NCBI RefSeq assembly: GCF_900141885.1
Contig: NZ_FQYY01000006.1
Span: forward strand, 62,001-126,000
Source: Mesonia phycicola
GTDB lineage: Bacteria; Bacteroidota; Bacteroidia; Flavobacteriales; Flavobacteriaceae
DNA: 64,000 bases
Direction: 5' to 3'
How positions within the stretch are numbered: the stretch's first letter is position 1; every line of letters begins with the position of its first letter. This document shows, in pieces, positions 44,925 through 53,833 of this stretch. The notes beneath the pieces were generated by a model, which saw only the letters and a list, made by a program, of their open reading frames with translations, did no database searches and was not told where the DNA came from. The position numbers and the translations under genes are program-made.

Positions 44925-45008
44925 TGCCCAGAATGGGAGTCGAACCCACACGCCCTAATGGACACATGGCCCTCAACCATGCCTGTCTACCAATTCCAGC
45001 ACCTGGGC
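44925..45008 (-). tRNA. tRNA-Leu (anticodon GAG)
   Basis: 84 bases on the minus strand. The acceptor arms GCCCAGG and TCTGGGC pair, the discriminator is A, the T loop is GGTTCGACTCC, and the anticodon stem CATGG/CCATG encloses TTGAGGG, giving GAG. The long variable arm (after CCATG) fits the leucine class II shape. No encoded CCA. Confidence 0.92.
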
Positions 45009-45050
45009 TTAATGAGGGGTTCTAATTAATAAGAAGATAAATTAGAAAAG

Positions 45051-45123
45051 TGATCTGGCTGGGGCTCGAACCCAGGACCCTCTCCTTAAAAGGGAGATGC
45101 TCTACCAACTGAGCTACCAGATC
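45051..45123 (-). tRNA. tRNA-Lys (anticodon TTT), copy 1
   Basis: 73 bases on the minus strand. Acceptor arms GATCTGG and CCAGATC pair, D arm has AGCTCAGTTGGTAGAGC, anticodon stem TCTCC/GGAGA encloses CTTTTAA, giving TTT, and the T arm has GGGTTCGAGCCCC. Identical to the next copy. Confidence 0.94.
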
Positions 45124-45149
45124 ATAATGTGTAAAGAACAATAAAAAAG

Positions 45150-45222
45150 TGATCTGGCTGGGGCTCGAACCCAGGACCCTCTCCTTAAAAGGGAGATGCT
45201 CTACCAACTGAGCTACCAGATC
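45150..45222 (-). tRNA. tRNA-Lys (anticodon TTT), copy 2
   Basis: 73 bases, identical in sequence to the copy at 45051-45123, 26 bases away. Its discriminator base A and stems are the same. The two make a tandem duplicate transcribed together with tRNA-Leu. Confidence 0.94.
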
Positions 45223-45343
45223 AATAATATTCGTTTTGCTAACGCGGGTGCAAATATAAGTAGTTTTCTCAATTTATCAAGACATTTTTGAGTTTATTTT
45301 GAAATTTCTAAAAAAAAGTTGACTTTTGGATAAATTGGAAATT

Positions 45344-45865
45344 ATGAAAATTGCGTTGTGTGGGTATATGGGTTGTGGTAAAAGTACTGTAAGCCAGTTA
45401 ATAGCAAGTAAAAAAGGTTTAAATTTTGTAGAAACAGATCTTAAAATAGAAAAACAAGAAAATTTGTCTATTTCTGAAATATTTACTCAAAAAGGGGAGA
45501 TATACTTTAGAAAACAAGAAAATTTAATCTTGAAAAACTTATTAGATAACTTAGATGAATCTGTTCTTTCTTTAGGAGGAGGTACTCCTTGTTATGCAAA
45601 TAATTTGCAAATGCTAAAAGAAACACAAGATTTGAAATTGGTTTACTTAAAACTTACCGCAGCAAATTTAACCAATCGATTATGGAGTGAAACTCATCAG
45701 CGTCCACTAATAAGTCATCTTTCTAGTAAAGAATTGCTAGATGAGTATGTAAGAAAGCATCTTTTTGAGAGACAATACTATTACTTACAAAGTGATTATA
45801 TTATAGACGCTAATGATAAAAGTGCTGAAGAATTAAGTGATGAAATTATCAACTTATTCTACTAA
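45344..45865 (+). CDS. aroK: Shikimate kinase
   Basis: About 173 aa from the ATG at 45344; a TTG upstream would add six residues that do not fit the family. The P-loop is GYMGCGKST near residue 6, the substrate-binding Asp and Arg lie in ETDLKIE and FRKQENLIL, and LGGGTPCY is the shikimate motif GGG. LWSETHQRPLI holds the lid arginines. It phosphorylates shikimate in aromatic amino acid synthesis. The stop overlaps the convergent phosphoribosyltransferase gene by 12 bases. Confidence 0.94.
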   Translation: MKIALCGYMGCGKSTVSQLIASKKGLNFVETDLKIEKQENLSISEIFTQKGEIYFRKQENLILKNLLDNLDESVLSLGGGTPCYANNLQMLKETQDLKLVYLKLTAANLTNRLWSETHQRPLISHLSSKELLDEYVRKHLFERQYYYLQSDYIIDANDKSAEELSDEIINLFY

Positions 45866-46360
45866 AACAGCTTTATTGGTCTTGCCAAAACTAACTTTAA
45901 CCATTTCATTTAAAGAAGTAGATAGAGAAATACCTTTTACATCTGCTTTTACCGGATATTTTTTATGGCTTCTATCAATTAAGACAACTGTCTTAAACTT
46001 TTTTAATGGTACTTCTAGAAAATGCTTTACTCCGTAAATTAATGTAGAGCCAGAGTTAAGAACGTCATCTACTAAAATAATAGATTTCTCTTTATATTCT
46101 TCTACGGGTAAAGATGTTTTTACACCACTTAACGGGTTTTTTTTATCTAATTTAACTTCACAAAGCTTGATTTTTAAATCTGAAATCTCTAAAAGTTGTT
46201 GGTAAAGTTTTTCAGCTAAAATAAATCCGTTTTTTGCTATTCCTGCTAAAATAATTTCAGACTCATGAACATTGCTTTCATAAATTTGAAAAGCCATTCT
46301 TTTTATTTTATGTTCAATCTCTTCGTGATTTAAGATTAATGTAGTTTTAGCTGTTGTCAT
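45854..46360 (-). CDS. Phosphoribosyltransferase (PyrR/Hpt-like)
   Basis: 168 aa from the ATG at 46360, chosen because MTTAKTTLILNHEEIE fits the family start; 17 upstream codons are a frame extension into the S4 gene. The PRPP-binding signature is IILVDDVLNSGSTLIYG near residue 95. IILAGIAKNGFILAEKL near 43 and KKYPVKADVKGISL near 140 agree with the PyrR/hypoxanthine transferase class. It probably uses a purine or pyrimidine base; which one cannot be told. It overlaps aroK at its 3' end and the S4 gene at its 5' end. Confidence 0.88.
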   Translation of the reverse strand: MTTAKTTLILNHEEIEHKIKRMAFQIYESNVHESEIILAGIAKNGFILAEKLYQQLLEISDLKIKLCEVKLDKKNPLSGVKTSLPVEEYKEKSIILVDDVLNSGSTLIYGVKHFLEVPLKKFKTVVLIDRSHKKYPVKADVKGISLSTSLNEMVKVSFGKTNKAVLVE

Positions 46361-46766
46361 CTTTTTTATTTTGTTCTGTTGTTTCTTGTTTGCTATCTGT
46401 GTCTTCTTCAAACCAATCGTCTAATTCTCTTCGGTCTTTTTTAGTAGGCCTTCCTGTTCCTTTTTTTCTATAGTAATCTTGAGAGTATTTTAAAAGATCT
46501 AGTTTCTCTAAATTTTCTTTTGGAGTAATATCTACTAAATATATATTAACCAATTTAGCTCCAACTCTAGAAGCAGGTAAATCTAAAACTTCTATTATAT
46601 AATTAATTTGATTTTTTCTAATTTCAATCTTATCTGTAGGGTAAACATCTCTAGAGGGTTTAACAATATCTCCATTTACTCTAACGTGTCCTTTTTTACA
46701 AGCGTTAGTGGCAATACTTCTAGTTTTATAATAGCGTACACACCATAAATATTTATCTACTCGCAT
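46347..46766 (-). CDS. S4-domain RNA-binding protein (Hsp15/HslR-like)
   Basis: A 139-aa basic protein with an N-terminal S4 domain, MRVDKYLWCVRYYKTRSIA and KGHVRVNGDIVKPSRDV, the pattern of Hsp15, which binds stalled 50S subunits carrying peptidyl-tRNA. The C-terminal part has YYRKKGTGRPTKKDRRELDDW, typical of this family, and then an acidic end. Its last codons overlap the phosphoribosyltransferase start by 14 bases, so translation is probably coupled. Confidence 0.92.
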   Translation of the reverse strand: MRVDKYLWCVRYYKTRSIATNACKKGHVRVNGDIVKPSRDVYPTDKIEIRKNQINYIIEVLDLPASRVGAKLVNIYLVDITPKENLEKLDLLKYSQDYYRKKGTGRPTKKDRRELDDWFEEDTDSKQETTEQNKKDDNS

Positions 46767-46876
46767 ATAAAGTACTTTTTATTAGTAGTACAAAAATATA
46801 AGAAAAATGTGTTTTGTGAGCTATATTTTATCTAATGCTGCAAAAGGGAGTGAACTGGGTACTCATTTATTTAATA

Positions 46877-46912
46877 TTAAAAAAGCCCTATTGAAAAATC
46901 AATAGGGCTTAG
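46877..46912 (-). terminator. Rho-independent terminator of amt
   Basis: AAGCCCTATTG (46883-46893) pairs perfectly with CAATAGGGCTT (46900-46910) around AAAAAT; read on the minus strand a run of T follows. It ends amt before the S4 gene promoter. Confidence 0.9.
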
Positions 46913-46930
46913 AGTTTGTTTATTTTAGGC

Positions 46931-48208
46931 TTAATCTACACTTTCTCCGTGTTGAGATAAATCTAAACCTTGTAATTCTTTGTCTTCTGCTACTCTAATA
47001 GGAGTAATCATATCTACAATTTTATATAAAAGTAAGCTTCCAAAGAAGGTAAAAATACCAACCCCTAAAAGAGCAATTATATGATGAATAAAAGTAGTAG
47101 TTTGTCCATAAATTAATCCTACATCTTTAGCAAAAACAGCAGTTAAAATCATTCCAGATACACCTCCAATTCCGTGACAAGGAAAAACATCAAGCGTATC
47201 ATCTAAACCAGATTTGTTTTTAATTTGTACCGCATACCAACTAATTATAGCAGAAATAAAACCTATAAAAATACTTTGCCCAATGGTTACAAATCCTGCA
47301 GCAGGAGTAATTGCAACTAACCCAACTACCGCACCTATACAAGCTCCAGTAGCAGACATTTTTTTCTTGTTAAACATATCAAAGAAAATCCAGGCAGTCA
47401 TAGCTGCGGCAGAGGCAAAATTAGTATTAGCAAAAGCACTTACAGCATCTAAATTAGCACCTAAAGCAGATCCTGCATTAAAACCAAACCACCCAAACCA
47501 TAAAAGAGCAGTACCTAAAATTATATAAGGTACTTGAGATGGGTTGTGTATGTTTTTACGTCTTTTACCTAAAAATACAGCTCCGGCTAATGCTGCAAAC
47601 CCAGCAGACATGTGTACTACTGTACCACCCGCAAAATCTAATACATCCCAATTTCTTAATAACCCGTCAGGGTGCCAAGTCATGTGTGCTAACGGAGTGT
47701 AAATAATAAGAACAAAAAACACCATAAAAAGAATATAGCTTCTAAATCTTACTCTCTCTGCAAAACTACCAGTAATTAATGCAGGTGTTATAATAGCAAA
47801 TTTTAACTGAAATAAAGCGAATAATAAAAACGGTATAGTTTCAGCAAAATCTGGATTTGGAGCTAAAGAAACACCGTTAAAGTTAAAATACGTCATTGGG
47901 TTTCCTATAATACCTCCTATACTATCTCCAAAAGCCAAACTAAACCCGACAGTAACCCATAAAATACTTACCACACCTAATGCAACAAAACTTTGAAGCA
48001 TAGTGGATATAATATTTTTTTTGCTCACCATTCCTCCGTAAAAAAATGCAAGTCCTGGTGTCATTAATAAAACTAATGCAGCAGAAACTAACATCCAAGC
48101 AGTATCACCAGTGTCTATATTTGCCGCTTCTTCTGGAGATCCTGGAAGGTGGAACAGATTGATAATCACTAAAATTGTAAGAACAATAAAGTATATCTTC
48201 TTTTTCAT
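46931..48208 (-). CDS. amt: Ammonium transporter
   Basis: A 425-aa Amt-family channel with a cleavable-looking N-terminus (residues 1-25) and eleven helices. Family signatures include DTAWMLVSAALVLLMTPGLAFFYGGM, the periplasmic gate FNFNGV, the pore-lining histidine motif DFAGGTVVHMSAGFAALAGA and the second histidine in CHGIGGVSGMILTA. It conducts ammonium/ammonia. No glnB/glnK gene follows it here, unlike in many bacteria. The gap upstream is long (316 bases) and shared with divergent porQ. Confidence 0.95.
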   Translation of the reverse strand: MKKKIYFIVLTILVIINLFHLPGSPEEAANIDTGDTAWMLVSAALVLLMTPGLAFFYGGMVSKKNIISTMLQSFVALGVVSILWVTVGFSLAFGDSIGGIIGNPMTYFNFNGVSLAPNPDFAETIPFLLFALFQLKFAIITPALITGSFAERVRFRSYILFMVFFVLIIYTPLAHMTWHPDGLLRNWDVLDFAGGTVVHMSAGFAALAGAVFLGKRRKNIHNPSQVPYIILGTALLWFGWFGFNAGSALGANLDAVSAFANTNFASAAAMTAWIFFDMFNKKKMSATGACIGAVVGLVAITPAAGFVTIGQSIFIGFISAIISWYAVQIKNKSGLDDTLDVFPCHGIGGVSGMILTAVFAKDVGLIYGQTTTFIHHIIALLGVGIFTFFGSLLLYKIVDMITPIRVAEDKELQGLDLSQHGESVD

Positions 48209-48524
48209 GGGTTAAGTTTTAATTATTCTGAAATTGTTAAAAAATTAAGAAAGCAATTTAATAATTTATTGTAAGTATTTGAAATATAATTACTCACATA
48301 AATTCTAGATTAACGATTTATGAAAATTTGAGGTTTAAAAAATGAATATTTTGATTTTTGGTTAAAAAAAATCAAAATACCATATTAAAAGGTGTTTTTT
48401 TGCGGCGTTTTTTGTTGAAAAAATTTTCGCACAATTGCTTCTTTATAATTGGTAATCTTTACATTTTAAAAATAATACCAAAACATTTCCGTTAAAGAAA
48501 TGTAAAATAATTACTTTTGCCGCT
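48209..48524. promoter_or_regulatory. amt/porQ divergent gap with the porQ -7 element
   Basis: The 316-base gap is AT-rich. TACTTTTG (48512-48519) matches TAnnTTTG and ends five bases before the porQ ATG, which implies an almost leaderless transcript. ATTTTGATTTTTGGTTAAAAAAAATCAAAAT near 48350 is an inverted repeat (ATTTTGATTTTT against AAAAAAATCAAAAT) that might act as an operator for amt. No gene seen. Confidence 0.5.
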
Positions 48525-49544
48525 ATGCCGAGATTTTGGGTTTATTTACTACTAATATTCACTACTTGCGAAGCTTATTCGCAAATAGGAGGTCAGAGTA
48601 CCTATCAGTTTCTAAATCTAGTAGCAGGTCCACGTCAAGCTGCATTAGGTGGTAAAAATATTACCATTTACGATTATGACCCAACTTCAGGGATCTACAA
48701 TCCGTCTACCATTAATTACCAGATGGATAATAATGTCTCTTTAAACTATGTTAATTATATAGGTGATGTTAATTACGGTACAGCATCTTATGCTTATTTA
48801 ATAGATAGAAGAACTCAAGTAATTCATGCAGGAGTAACTTATGTAAATTATGGTACATTTAATGGTTATGATGAAACTGGGGAAGCAACAGGTGATTTTA
48901 GCGGAGGTGAAGCAGCATTATCTGTAGGGTACGCGTACAACATACCTTGGTCAGATTTTTACGTAGGTGCTAATGTAAAGTTAATATCTTCTAAGCTAGA
49001 GCAATATAGTTCTTTTGGAGGAGCAATAGATTTAGGAGTTACTTATTTATATGATGACTGGGATTTAGTTGTTTCTGGTGTGGTTAGAAATATAGGTACG
49101 CAGTTTACTCCCTATTATGAAACTCATGAAGATTTACCCTTAGAAGTAGATGTTGGGATATCTCAATTAGCAGAAGGTGTGCCTATAAGATGGCATCTTA
49201 CATTAGAAAATTTACAACAATGGAATATAGCATTTAGTAATAGTGCTAGAGATGAAACAGATTTAGACGGTAATACTATTGCAGACGATCCTGGTTTTTT
49301 TAATAATATACTAAGACATACCATTGTAGGAGCAGAGCTTTTTCCTGAAGGAGGCTTTAATATAAGATTAGGGTATAACTTTAGAAGAGGGGAAGAGTTA
49401 AGAATTGTAGACCAACGATCTTTTGCTGGTTTAAGCGGTGGCTTTTCTGTGAAATTTAATAAATTAAGGTTGAGTTACACCTATGCTCGCTATAGTAGTG
49501 CTGCTAATTCAAGTTTTTTTGGACTTAATTTAGACTTAAATTAA
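48525..49544 (+). CDS. porQ: Type IX secretion system protein PorQ
   Basis: A 339-aa outer-membrane barrel protein with a signal peptide (ending AYSQ), of the PorV/FadL-like family. FLNLVAGPRQAALGGKNITIYDYDPTSGIYNPSTI is the PorQ N-terminal pattern. In P. gingivalis PorQ is part of the attachment complex that releases and anchors type IX cargo at the cell surface. Its linkage to cmk is conserved in Bacteroidetes. Several proteins in this window (18973, 19766, 25011) carry the sorting domain that this system reads. Confidence 0.93.
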   Translation: MPRFWVYLLLIFTTCEAYSQIGGQSTYQFLNLVAGPRQAALGGKNITIYDYDPTSGIYNPSTINYQMDNNVSLNYVNYIGDVNYGTASYAYLIDRRTQVIHAGVTYVNYGTFNGYDETGEATGDFSGGEAALSVGYAYNIPWSDFYVGANVKLISSKLEQYSSFGGAIDLGVTYLYDDWDLVVSGVVRNIGTQFTPYYETHEDLPLEVDVGISQLAEGVPIRWHLTLENLQQWNIAFSNSARDETDLDGNTIADDPGFFNNILRHTIVGAELFPEGGFNIRLGYNFRRGEELRIVDQRSFAGLSGGFSVKFNKLRLSYTYARYSSAANSSFFGLNLDLN

Positions 49545-49729
49545 TTTTAGAATCTTCATTTCAGTATAAATCATTTCAAATACTACGAGCAGCTTTTCTA
49601 TGTAACAATAGTAAAAGTTTAACGAGGTAGTTGCTTGGTTTTTTATATTTTCGCAAGGCTAATACTACTTAAAGTAGCACTTTTTAAAGTGTATTTGCAT
49701 CGTTCTAAAATACAGCCAAAAAAATACAG

Positions 49730-50419
49730 ATGAAAAAAATTATTATTGCCATAGATGGGTATTCTTCTACCGGAAAAAGTACCGTAGCTAAACAATTAGC
49801 AAAAACCTTAGGTTATGTGTATGTAGATACTGGGGCAATGTATAGAGCAGTTACTTTATACGCAATGCGTAATAATTTAATAACAGATAATTTTTTTGAT
49901 AAAACTAAGTTGGTAGAAAGTTTAGTAAACATTCAACTAAAATTTCAATTTAACCCAGAAAAAGGCTTTGCAGAAATTTATTTGAATGGAGAAAATGTAG
50001 AAAATGAAATTAGAACTTTAAACGTATCTAACTTTGTAAGTCAGGTAGCAACGGTACCAGAAGTAAGAAAAAAGCAAGTAGAACAACAACATTTACTAGG
50101 GCAAGAAAAAGGAATTGTCATGGATGGTCGTGATATTGGCACGGTTGTTTTTCCAGAAGCAGAGCTTAAACTGTTTATGACTGCTTCTGCAGAAACTAGA
50201 GCACAACGAAGGTTTGATGAGCTAAAACAAAAAGGAGAAGAAGTTACTTATGAAGATGTTTTTGAAAATGTAAAAAGCAGAGATCATATAGATTCTACCA
50301 GAAAAGACTCCCCGTTAATTAAAGCAAAAGACGCTGTAGTGATAGATAATTCTGCGTTAAGCTTGGAAGAGCAATTTGAAAAAATTCTTTCTTTGGCTAA
50401 AAATATTATAGACCAATAG
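49730..50419 (+). CDS. cmk: Cytidylate kinase
   Basis: A 229-aa kinase that phosphorylates CMP and dCMP. The P-loop is GYSSTGKST near residue 9, the CMP site is YVDTGAMYRAVTLYA, and MDGRDIGTVVFPEAELKLFMTASAETRAQRR is the conserved lid region. RDHIDSTRKDSPL near 186 completes the family set. It follows porQ after 185 bases and precedes the MFS transporter by 10 bases, as is frequent in flavobacteria. Confidence 0.96.
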   Translation: MKKIIIAIDGYSSTGKSTVAKQLAKTLGYVYVDTGAMYRAVTLYAMRNNLITDNFFDKTKLVESLVNIQLKFQFNPEKGFAEIYLNGENVENEIRTLNVSNFVSQVATVPEVRKKQVEQQHLLGQEKGIVMDGRDIGTVVFPEAELKLFMTASAETRAQRRFDELKQKGEEVTYEDVFENVKSRDHIDSTRKDSPLIKAKDAVVIDNSALSLEEQFEKILSLAKNIIDQ

Positions 50420-50429
50420 AGTAATATAA

Positions 50430-51605
50430 ATGCCGTCACAAAAACTTTCTAATTCTTTATTGTATTTAATGGCTATTGGCGCTGGTTTAGTAGTGGCTAA
50501 TAATTATTACAATCAACCTCTTTTAAGTTTAATAGCTCAAACATTTAAAGTATCAGAGTCTGCGGTAAGTAATATACCACTATTCACACAGCTAGGTTAT
50601 GCTTTTGGTTTGTTATTTATTATTCCGCTAGGAGATAAATTCAATAGAAAAAAGCTAATCTTAATAGATTTTATTGCCATTATTGCTTCTTTGTTAGTAG
50701 CAGCAATTTCTTCTTCCTTATTTATTCTAACAATTGCTAGTTTCTGTATAGGTTTTTCTTCTGTGGTACCGCAATTATTTGTGCCTATGGCAGCACAATT
50801 AGCAGGAAAAAAAGATAAAGGAAGAGCTATAGGTATTGTAATGAGTGGTTTGTTAATAGGTATTTTAGGTAGTAGATCTATTAGTGGTTATGTGGGAGAA
50901 TATTTAGGATGGCGTGAAATGTACTTTATTGCTAGCGGAATTATGCTACTGTATGCTATTGTATTAATTTTTAAACTTCCCAATCTTACTTCAGATTTTA
51001 CAGGTAGTTATGGTCAATTAATGAATTCTCTTTGGGATTATTTTAAAACCGAAAGTTCTGTTAGGTTAGCAGCGTTAAGAGGAGGGTTGGGTTTTGCAGG
51101 TTTTAGCGCCTTTTGGACCACCTTGGTTTTTCTAATGGAAGATTCTTTTAATTACGGAAGTGGCGTAGCAGGTACCTTTGGGCTCTTAGGTATTGGCGGT
51201 GCTTTAGCTGCAACTTGGGCAGGGAAATTAAGTGATAAAATAAATAAAAACCGATTAATTACGATAGCAATTCTGGTTATGATTGTAGCTTGGAGTGTTT
51301 TTGAGTTTTCAGGTAACTCTATAGTAGGTTTAGTAATAGGTGTTGTTTTTATAGATATGGGTTTACAATCTCTACATATAACCAATCAAAATATTATTTT
51401 TTCTAAAAATCCAGAAGCAAGAAATAGAATAAATACCATTTATATGGTAGGTTATTTTATTGGTGGTGCGGTAGGTACAACTACTGGAGCTTACGCTTGG
51501 GAAATTTATAAATGGACGGGAGTAGCTACTTTAGGCTTAATTTATACCTTGCTAATACTAGTGGTTCATCTATTCTTTAAAAAACCAATAGAAGTAGATA
51601 GCTAA
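50430..51605 (+). CDS. MFS transporter
   Basis: A 391-aa transporter with twelve membrane helices of the major facilitator family. NYYNQPLL near residue 25 and the loop 2-3 signature GDKFNRKKLI near 70 are visible, followed by a repeat GKLSDKINKNRLI at helix 8-9, together marking a drug:H+ antiporter-type member of the YhjX/YnfM class. Substrate unknown. It starts 10 bases after cmk and ends before the rpsA promoter. Confidence 0.9.
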   Translation: MPSQKLSNSLLYLMAIGAGLVVANNYYNQPLLSLIAQTFKVSESAVSNIPLFTQLGYAFGLLFIIPLGDKFNRKKLILIDFIAIIASLLVAAISSSLFILTIASFCIGFSSVVPQLFVPMAAQLAGKKDKGRAIGIVMSGLLIGILGSRSISGYVGEYLGWREMYFIASGIMLLYAIVLIFKLPNLTSDFTGSYGQLMNSLWDYFKTESSVRLAALRGGLGFAGFSAFWTTLVFLMEDSFNYGSGVAGTFGLLGIGGALAATWAGKLSDKINKNRLITIAILVMIVAWSVFEFSGNSIVGLVIGVVFIDMGLQSLHITNQNIIFSKNPEARNRINTIYMVGYFIGGAVGTTTGAYAWEIYKWTGVATLGLIYTLLILVVHLFFKKPIEVDS

Positions 51606-51676
51606 TTGTTTGAAAATCAATATTTAGTTAAAATTTATAAATACAATAATTTCATTAAAATGTATTTGTGTAATTA

Positions 51677-51707
51677 TTTGAATATCAAAAAATAAAATGT
51701 ATTTTTG
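51677..51707 (+). promoter_or_regulatory. rpsA promoter
   Basis: TTTG (51677-51680), 19 bases, then TATTTTTG (51700-51707): an exact match to the Bacteroidetes -33/-7 consensus. The predicted leader is about 120 bases long, long enough to hold an S1 autoregulatory site. Confidence 0.75.
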
Positions 51708-51831
51708 CAACCCCTTTTTAATGGCTTTATCGGAAAGAGAAAAGGAAAGATAAAAATAATTTATTAAAACTTCTATGTTTTAGCTAAATAATTCTTCCGA
51801 AGAATATAGAATACAAATTTATTTATCAGCA

Positions 51832-53643
51832 ATGGCTGAAGAAAACAAAGATTTAGAAGTAAAGAATGTAGCTGGAATGGCTGCAGACTCTCAACCAAAA
51901 ACAGAAAACGCTGAAAAGTTTTTAGCAGAATTCAACTGGCACAATTACGAAGAAGGAATTGACCCTATTGATGATGAAAAACTAGAAGAGTTTGAAAAGT
52001 TAGTAGCAGAAAACTTTGTAGATACTTTAGATGATGAAGTAGTTATAGGTACAGTAATCAACATTACAGATCGTGATGCAATTATTGATATCAACGCAAA
52101 GAGTGAGGGAGTTATTTCTCTTAACGAATTTCGTTACAACCCAGATTTAAAAGTAGGAGATAAAGTAGAAGTACTTATTGATGTGCGTGAAGATGCAACA
52201 GGTCAATTAGTTCTTTCTCACCGTAAAGCTCGTGTTATCAAAGCTTGGGATCGTGTTAATGCAGCACATGAAGAAGCTACTATTGTTAACGGATTCGTTA
52301 AATGTCGTACTAAAGGTGGTATGATTGTAGACGTATTTGGTATCGAAGCTTTCTTACCAGGTTCTCAAATAGATGTGAAGCCAATTAGAGATTACGATGC
52401 TTACGTAGGTAAAACAATGGAATTCAAAGTTGTGAAAATCAACCACGAATTTAAAAACGTTGTTGTATCTCATAAAGCACTTATTGAGGCTGATATTGAA
52501 GAGCAGAAAAAAGAAATTATTGGTCAATTAGAAAAAGGTCAAGTATTAGAAGGTACTGTGAAGAATATTACTTCTTACGGTGTGTTTGTTGATCTTGGTG
52601 GAGTTGACGGTTTAGTTCACATTACAGATCTTTCTTGGTCTAGAATCAACCATCCAAACGAGATTGTTGAGTTAGATCAGAAATTGAATGTAGTAATCTT
52701 AGACTTTGATGAGGCTAAGACAAGAATTCAATTAGGTCTTAAACAATTAAACAAACATCCTTGGGAAGCTTTAGATGAAGACTTAAAAGTTGGAGATAAA
52801 GTAAAAGGTAAAGTAGTTGTAATTGCAGATTACGGTGCATTTATTGAAGTAGCAGAAGGTGTAGAAGGGTTAATCCACGTTTCAGAAATGTCTTGGAGTA
52901 CTCACTTACGTTCAGCTCAAGATTTTGTAAATGTAGGTGATGAGGTAGAAGCGCAAATCTTAACTTTAGATAGAGAAGAGCGTAAAATGTCTCTTGGTAT
53001 TAAGCAATTAACTCCAGACCCTTGGACAGATATTACTACTAAATACCCAGTTGGTTCTCGTCACACAGGTATCGTGAGAAACTTCACTAACTTTGGTGTG
53101 TTTGTAGAATTAGAAGAAGGTATCGACGGTTTAATTTACATCTCAGACCTTTCTTGGACTAAGAAAATTAAGCACCCATCAGAATTCTGTAACGTAGGAG
53201 ATAAGTTAGAAGTTGTTGTTCTTGAACTTGATGTTGAAGGACGTAAACTAAGCTTAGGTCACAAACAAACAGAAGAAAACCCTTGGGATAAATACGAAAC
53301 TGAATTTGCTGTAGGTACTAAACATACTGCAACAATTGATGAAATGGTAGACAAAGGAGCAACTATCGAGTTTAACGAAGATATTACTGCTTTTGTACCA
53401 ACACGTCACTTAGAGAAAGAAGATGGTTCTAAACTTGGTAAAGGTGATGAAGCAGAATTCTTAATCATTGAATTCAATAAAGAATTTAAAAGAGTGGTAG
53501 CATCTCATATGTCTATTCATAAAGAAGAAGAGGCTAAGATTGTTAAGCAAGCAGCTAAAAAAGCACAAGAAGATAGCAAGCCAACATTAGGTGATGCTAA
53601 CGCAGATCTTCAAGCTTTAAAAGATAAAATGGAAGGGAAATAA
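51832..53643 (+). CDS. rpsA: 30S ribosomal protein S1
   Basis: A 603-aa protein with six S1 RNA-binding repeats. Repeats three to five are the most regular, marked by YGVFVDLGGVDGLVHITDLSW, YGAFIEVAEGVEGLIHVSEMSW and FGVFVELEEGIDGLIYISDLSW; the first two (ribosome-binding) and the sixth are diverged. The extra N-terminal acidic segment of about 45 residues is usual for the phylum. It brings mRNA to the ribosome, though Bacteroidetes mRNAs lack Shine-Dalgarno sites. A strong promoter and long leader precede it; a hairpin follows. Confidence 0.96.
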   Translation: MAEENKDLEVKNVAGMAADSQPKTENAEKFLAEFNWHNYEEGIDPIDDEKLEEFEKLVAENFVDTLDDEVVIGTVINITDRDAIIDINAKSEGVISLNEFRYNPDLKVGDKVEVLIDVREDATGQLVLSHRKARVIKAWDRVNAAHEEATIVNGFVKCRTKGGMIVDVFGIEAFLPGSQIDVKPIRDYDAYVGKTMEFKVVKINHEFKNVVVSHKALIEADIEEQKKEIIGQLEKGQVLEGTVKNITSYGVFVDLGGVDGLVHITDLSWSRINHPNEIVELDQKLNVVILDFDEAKTRIQLGLKQLNKHPWEALDEDLKVGDKVKGKVVVIADYGAFIEVAEGVEGLIHVSEMSWSTHLRSAQDFVNVGDEVEAQILTLDREERKMSLGIKQLTPDPWTDITTKYPVGSRHTGIVRNFTNFGVFVELEEGIDGLIYISDLSWTKKIKHPSEFCNVGDKLEVVVLELDVEGRKLSLGHKQTEENPWDKYETEFAVGTKHTATIDEMVDKGATIEFNEDITAFVPTRHLEKEDGSKLGKGDEAEFLIIEFNKEFKRVVASHMSIHKEEEAKIVKQAAKKAQEDSKPTLGDANADLQALKDKMEGK

Positions 53644-53663
53644 TTTTCTCAACATTTAATCCT

Positions 53664-53702
53664 CAAAAATCCCTTTCGTTTACTCGGAAGGGATTTTTTT
53701 TA
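53664..53702 (+). terminator. Rho-independent terminator of rpsA
   Basis: AAAAATCCCTT pairs with AAGGGATTTTTTT around a 12-base loop, followed by T-rich sequence. Confidence 0.88.
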
Positions 53703-53833
53703 TTCAAGCTATTTTAAAACTCTATTAGCTCATTCAAAATGCAAAAAAGAATAATTTGTTTTTATATTATTCTTTTTTGTATTTTTATACTTCTCTTAAA
53801 TAAATTAGATATAATTAATATAAGAATTTTAAA

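Noticed and set aside
45022-45207. Open frame across the two tRNA-Lys genes
   Set aside because: Its repeated peptide is simply the translation of the duplicated tRNA sequence.
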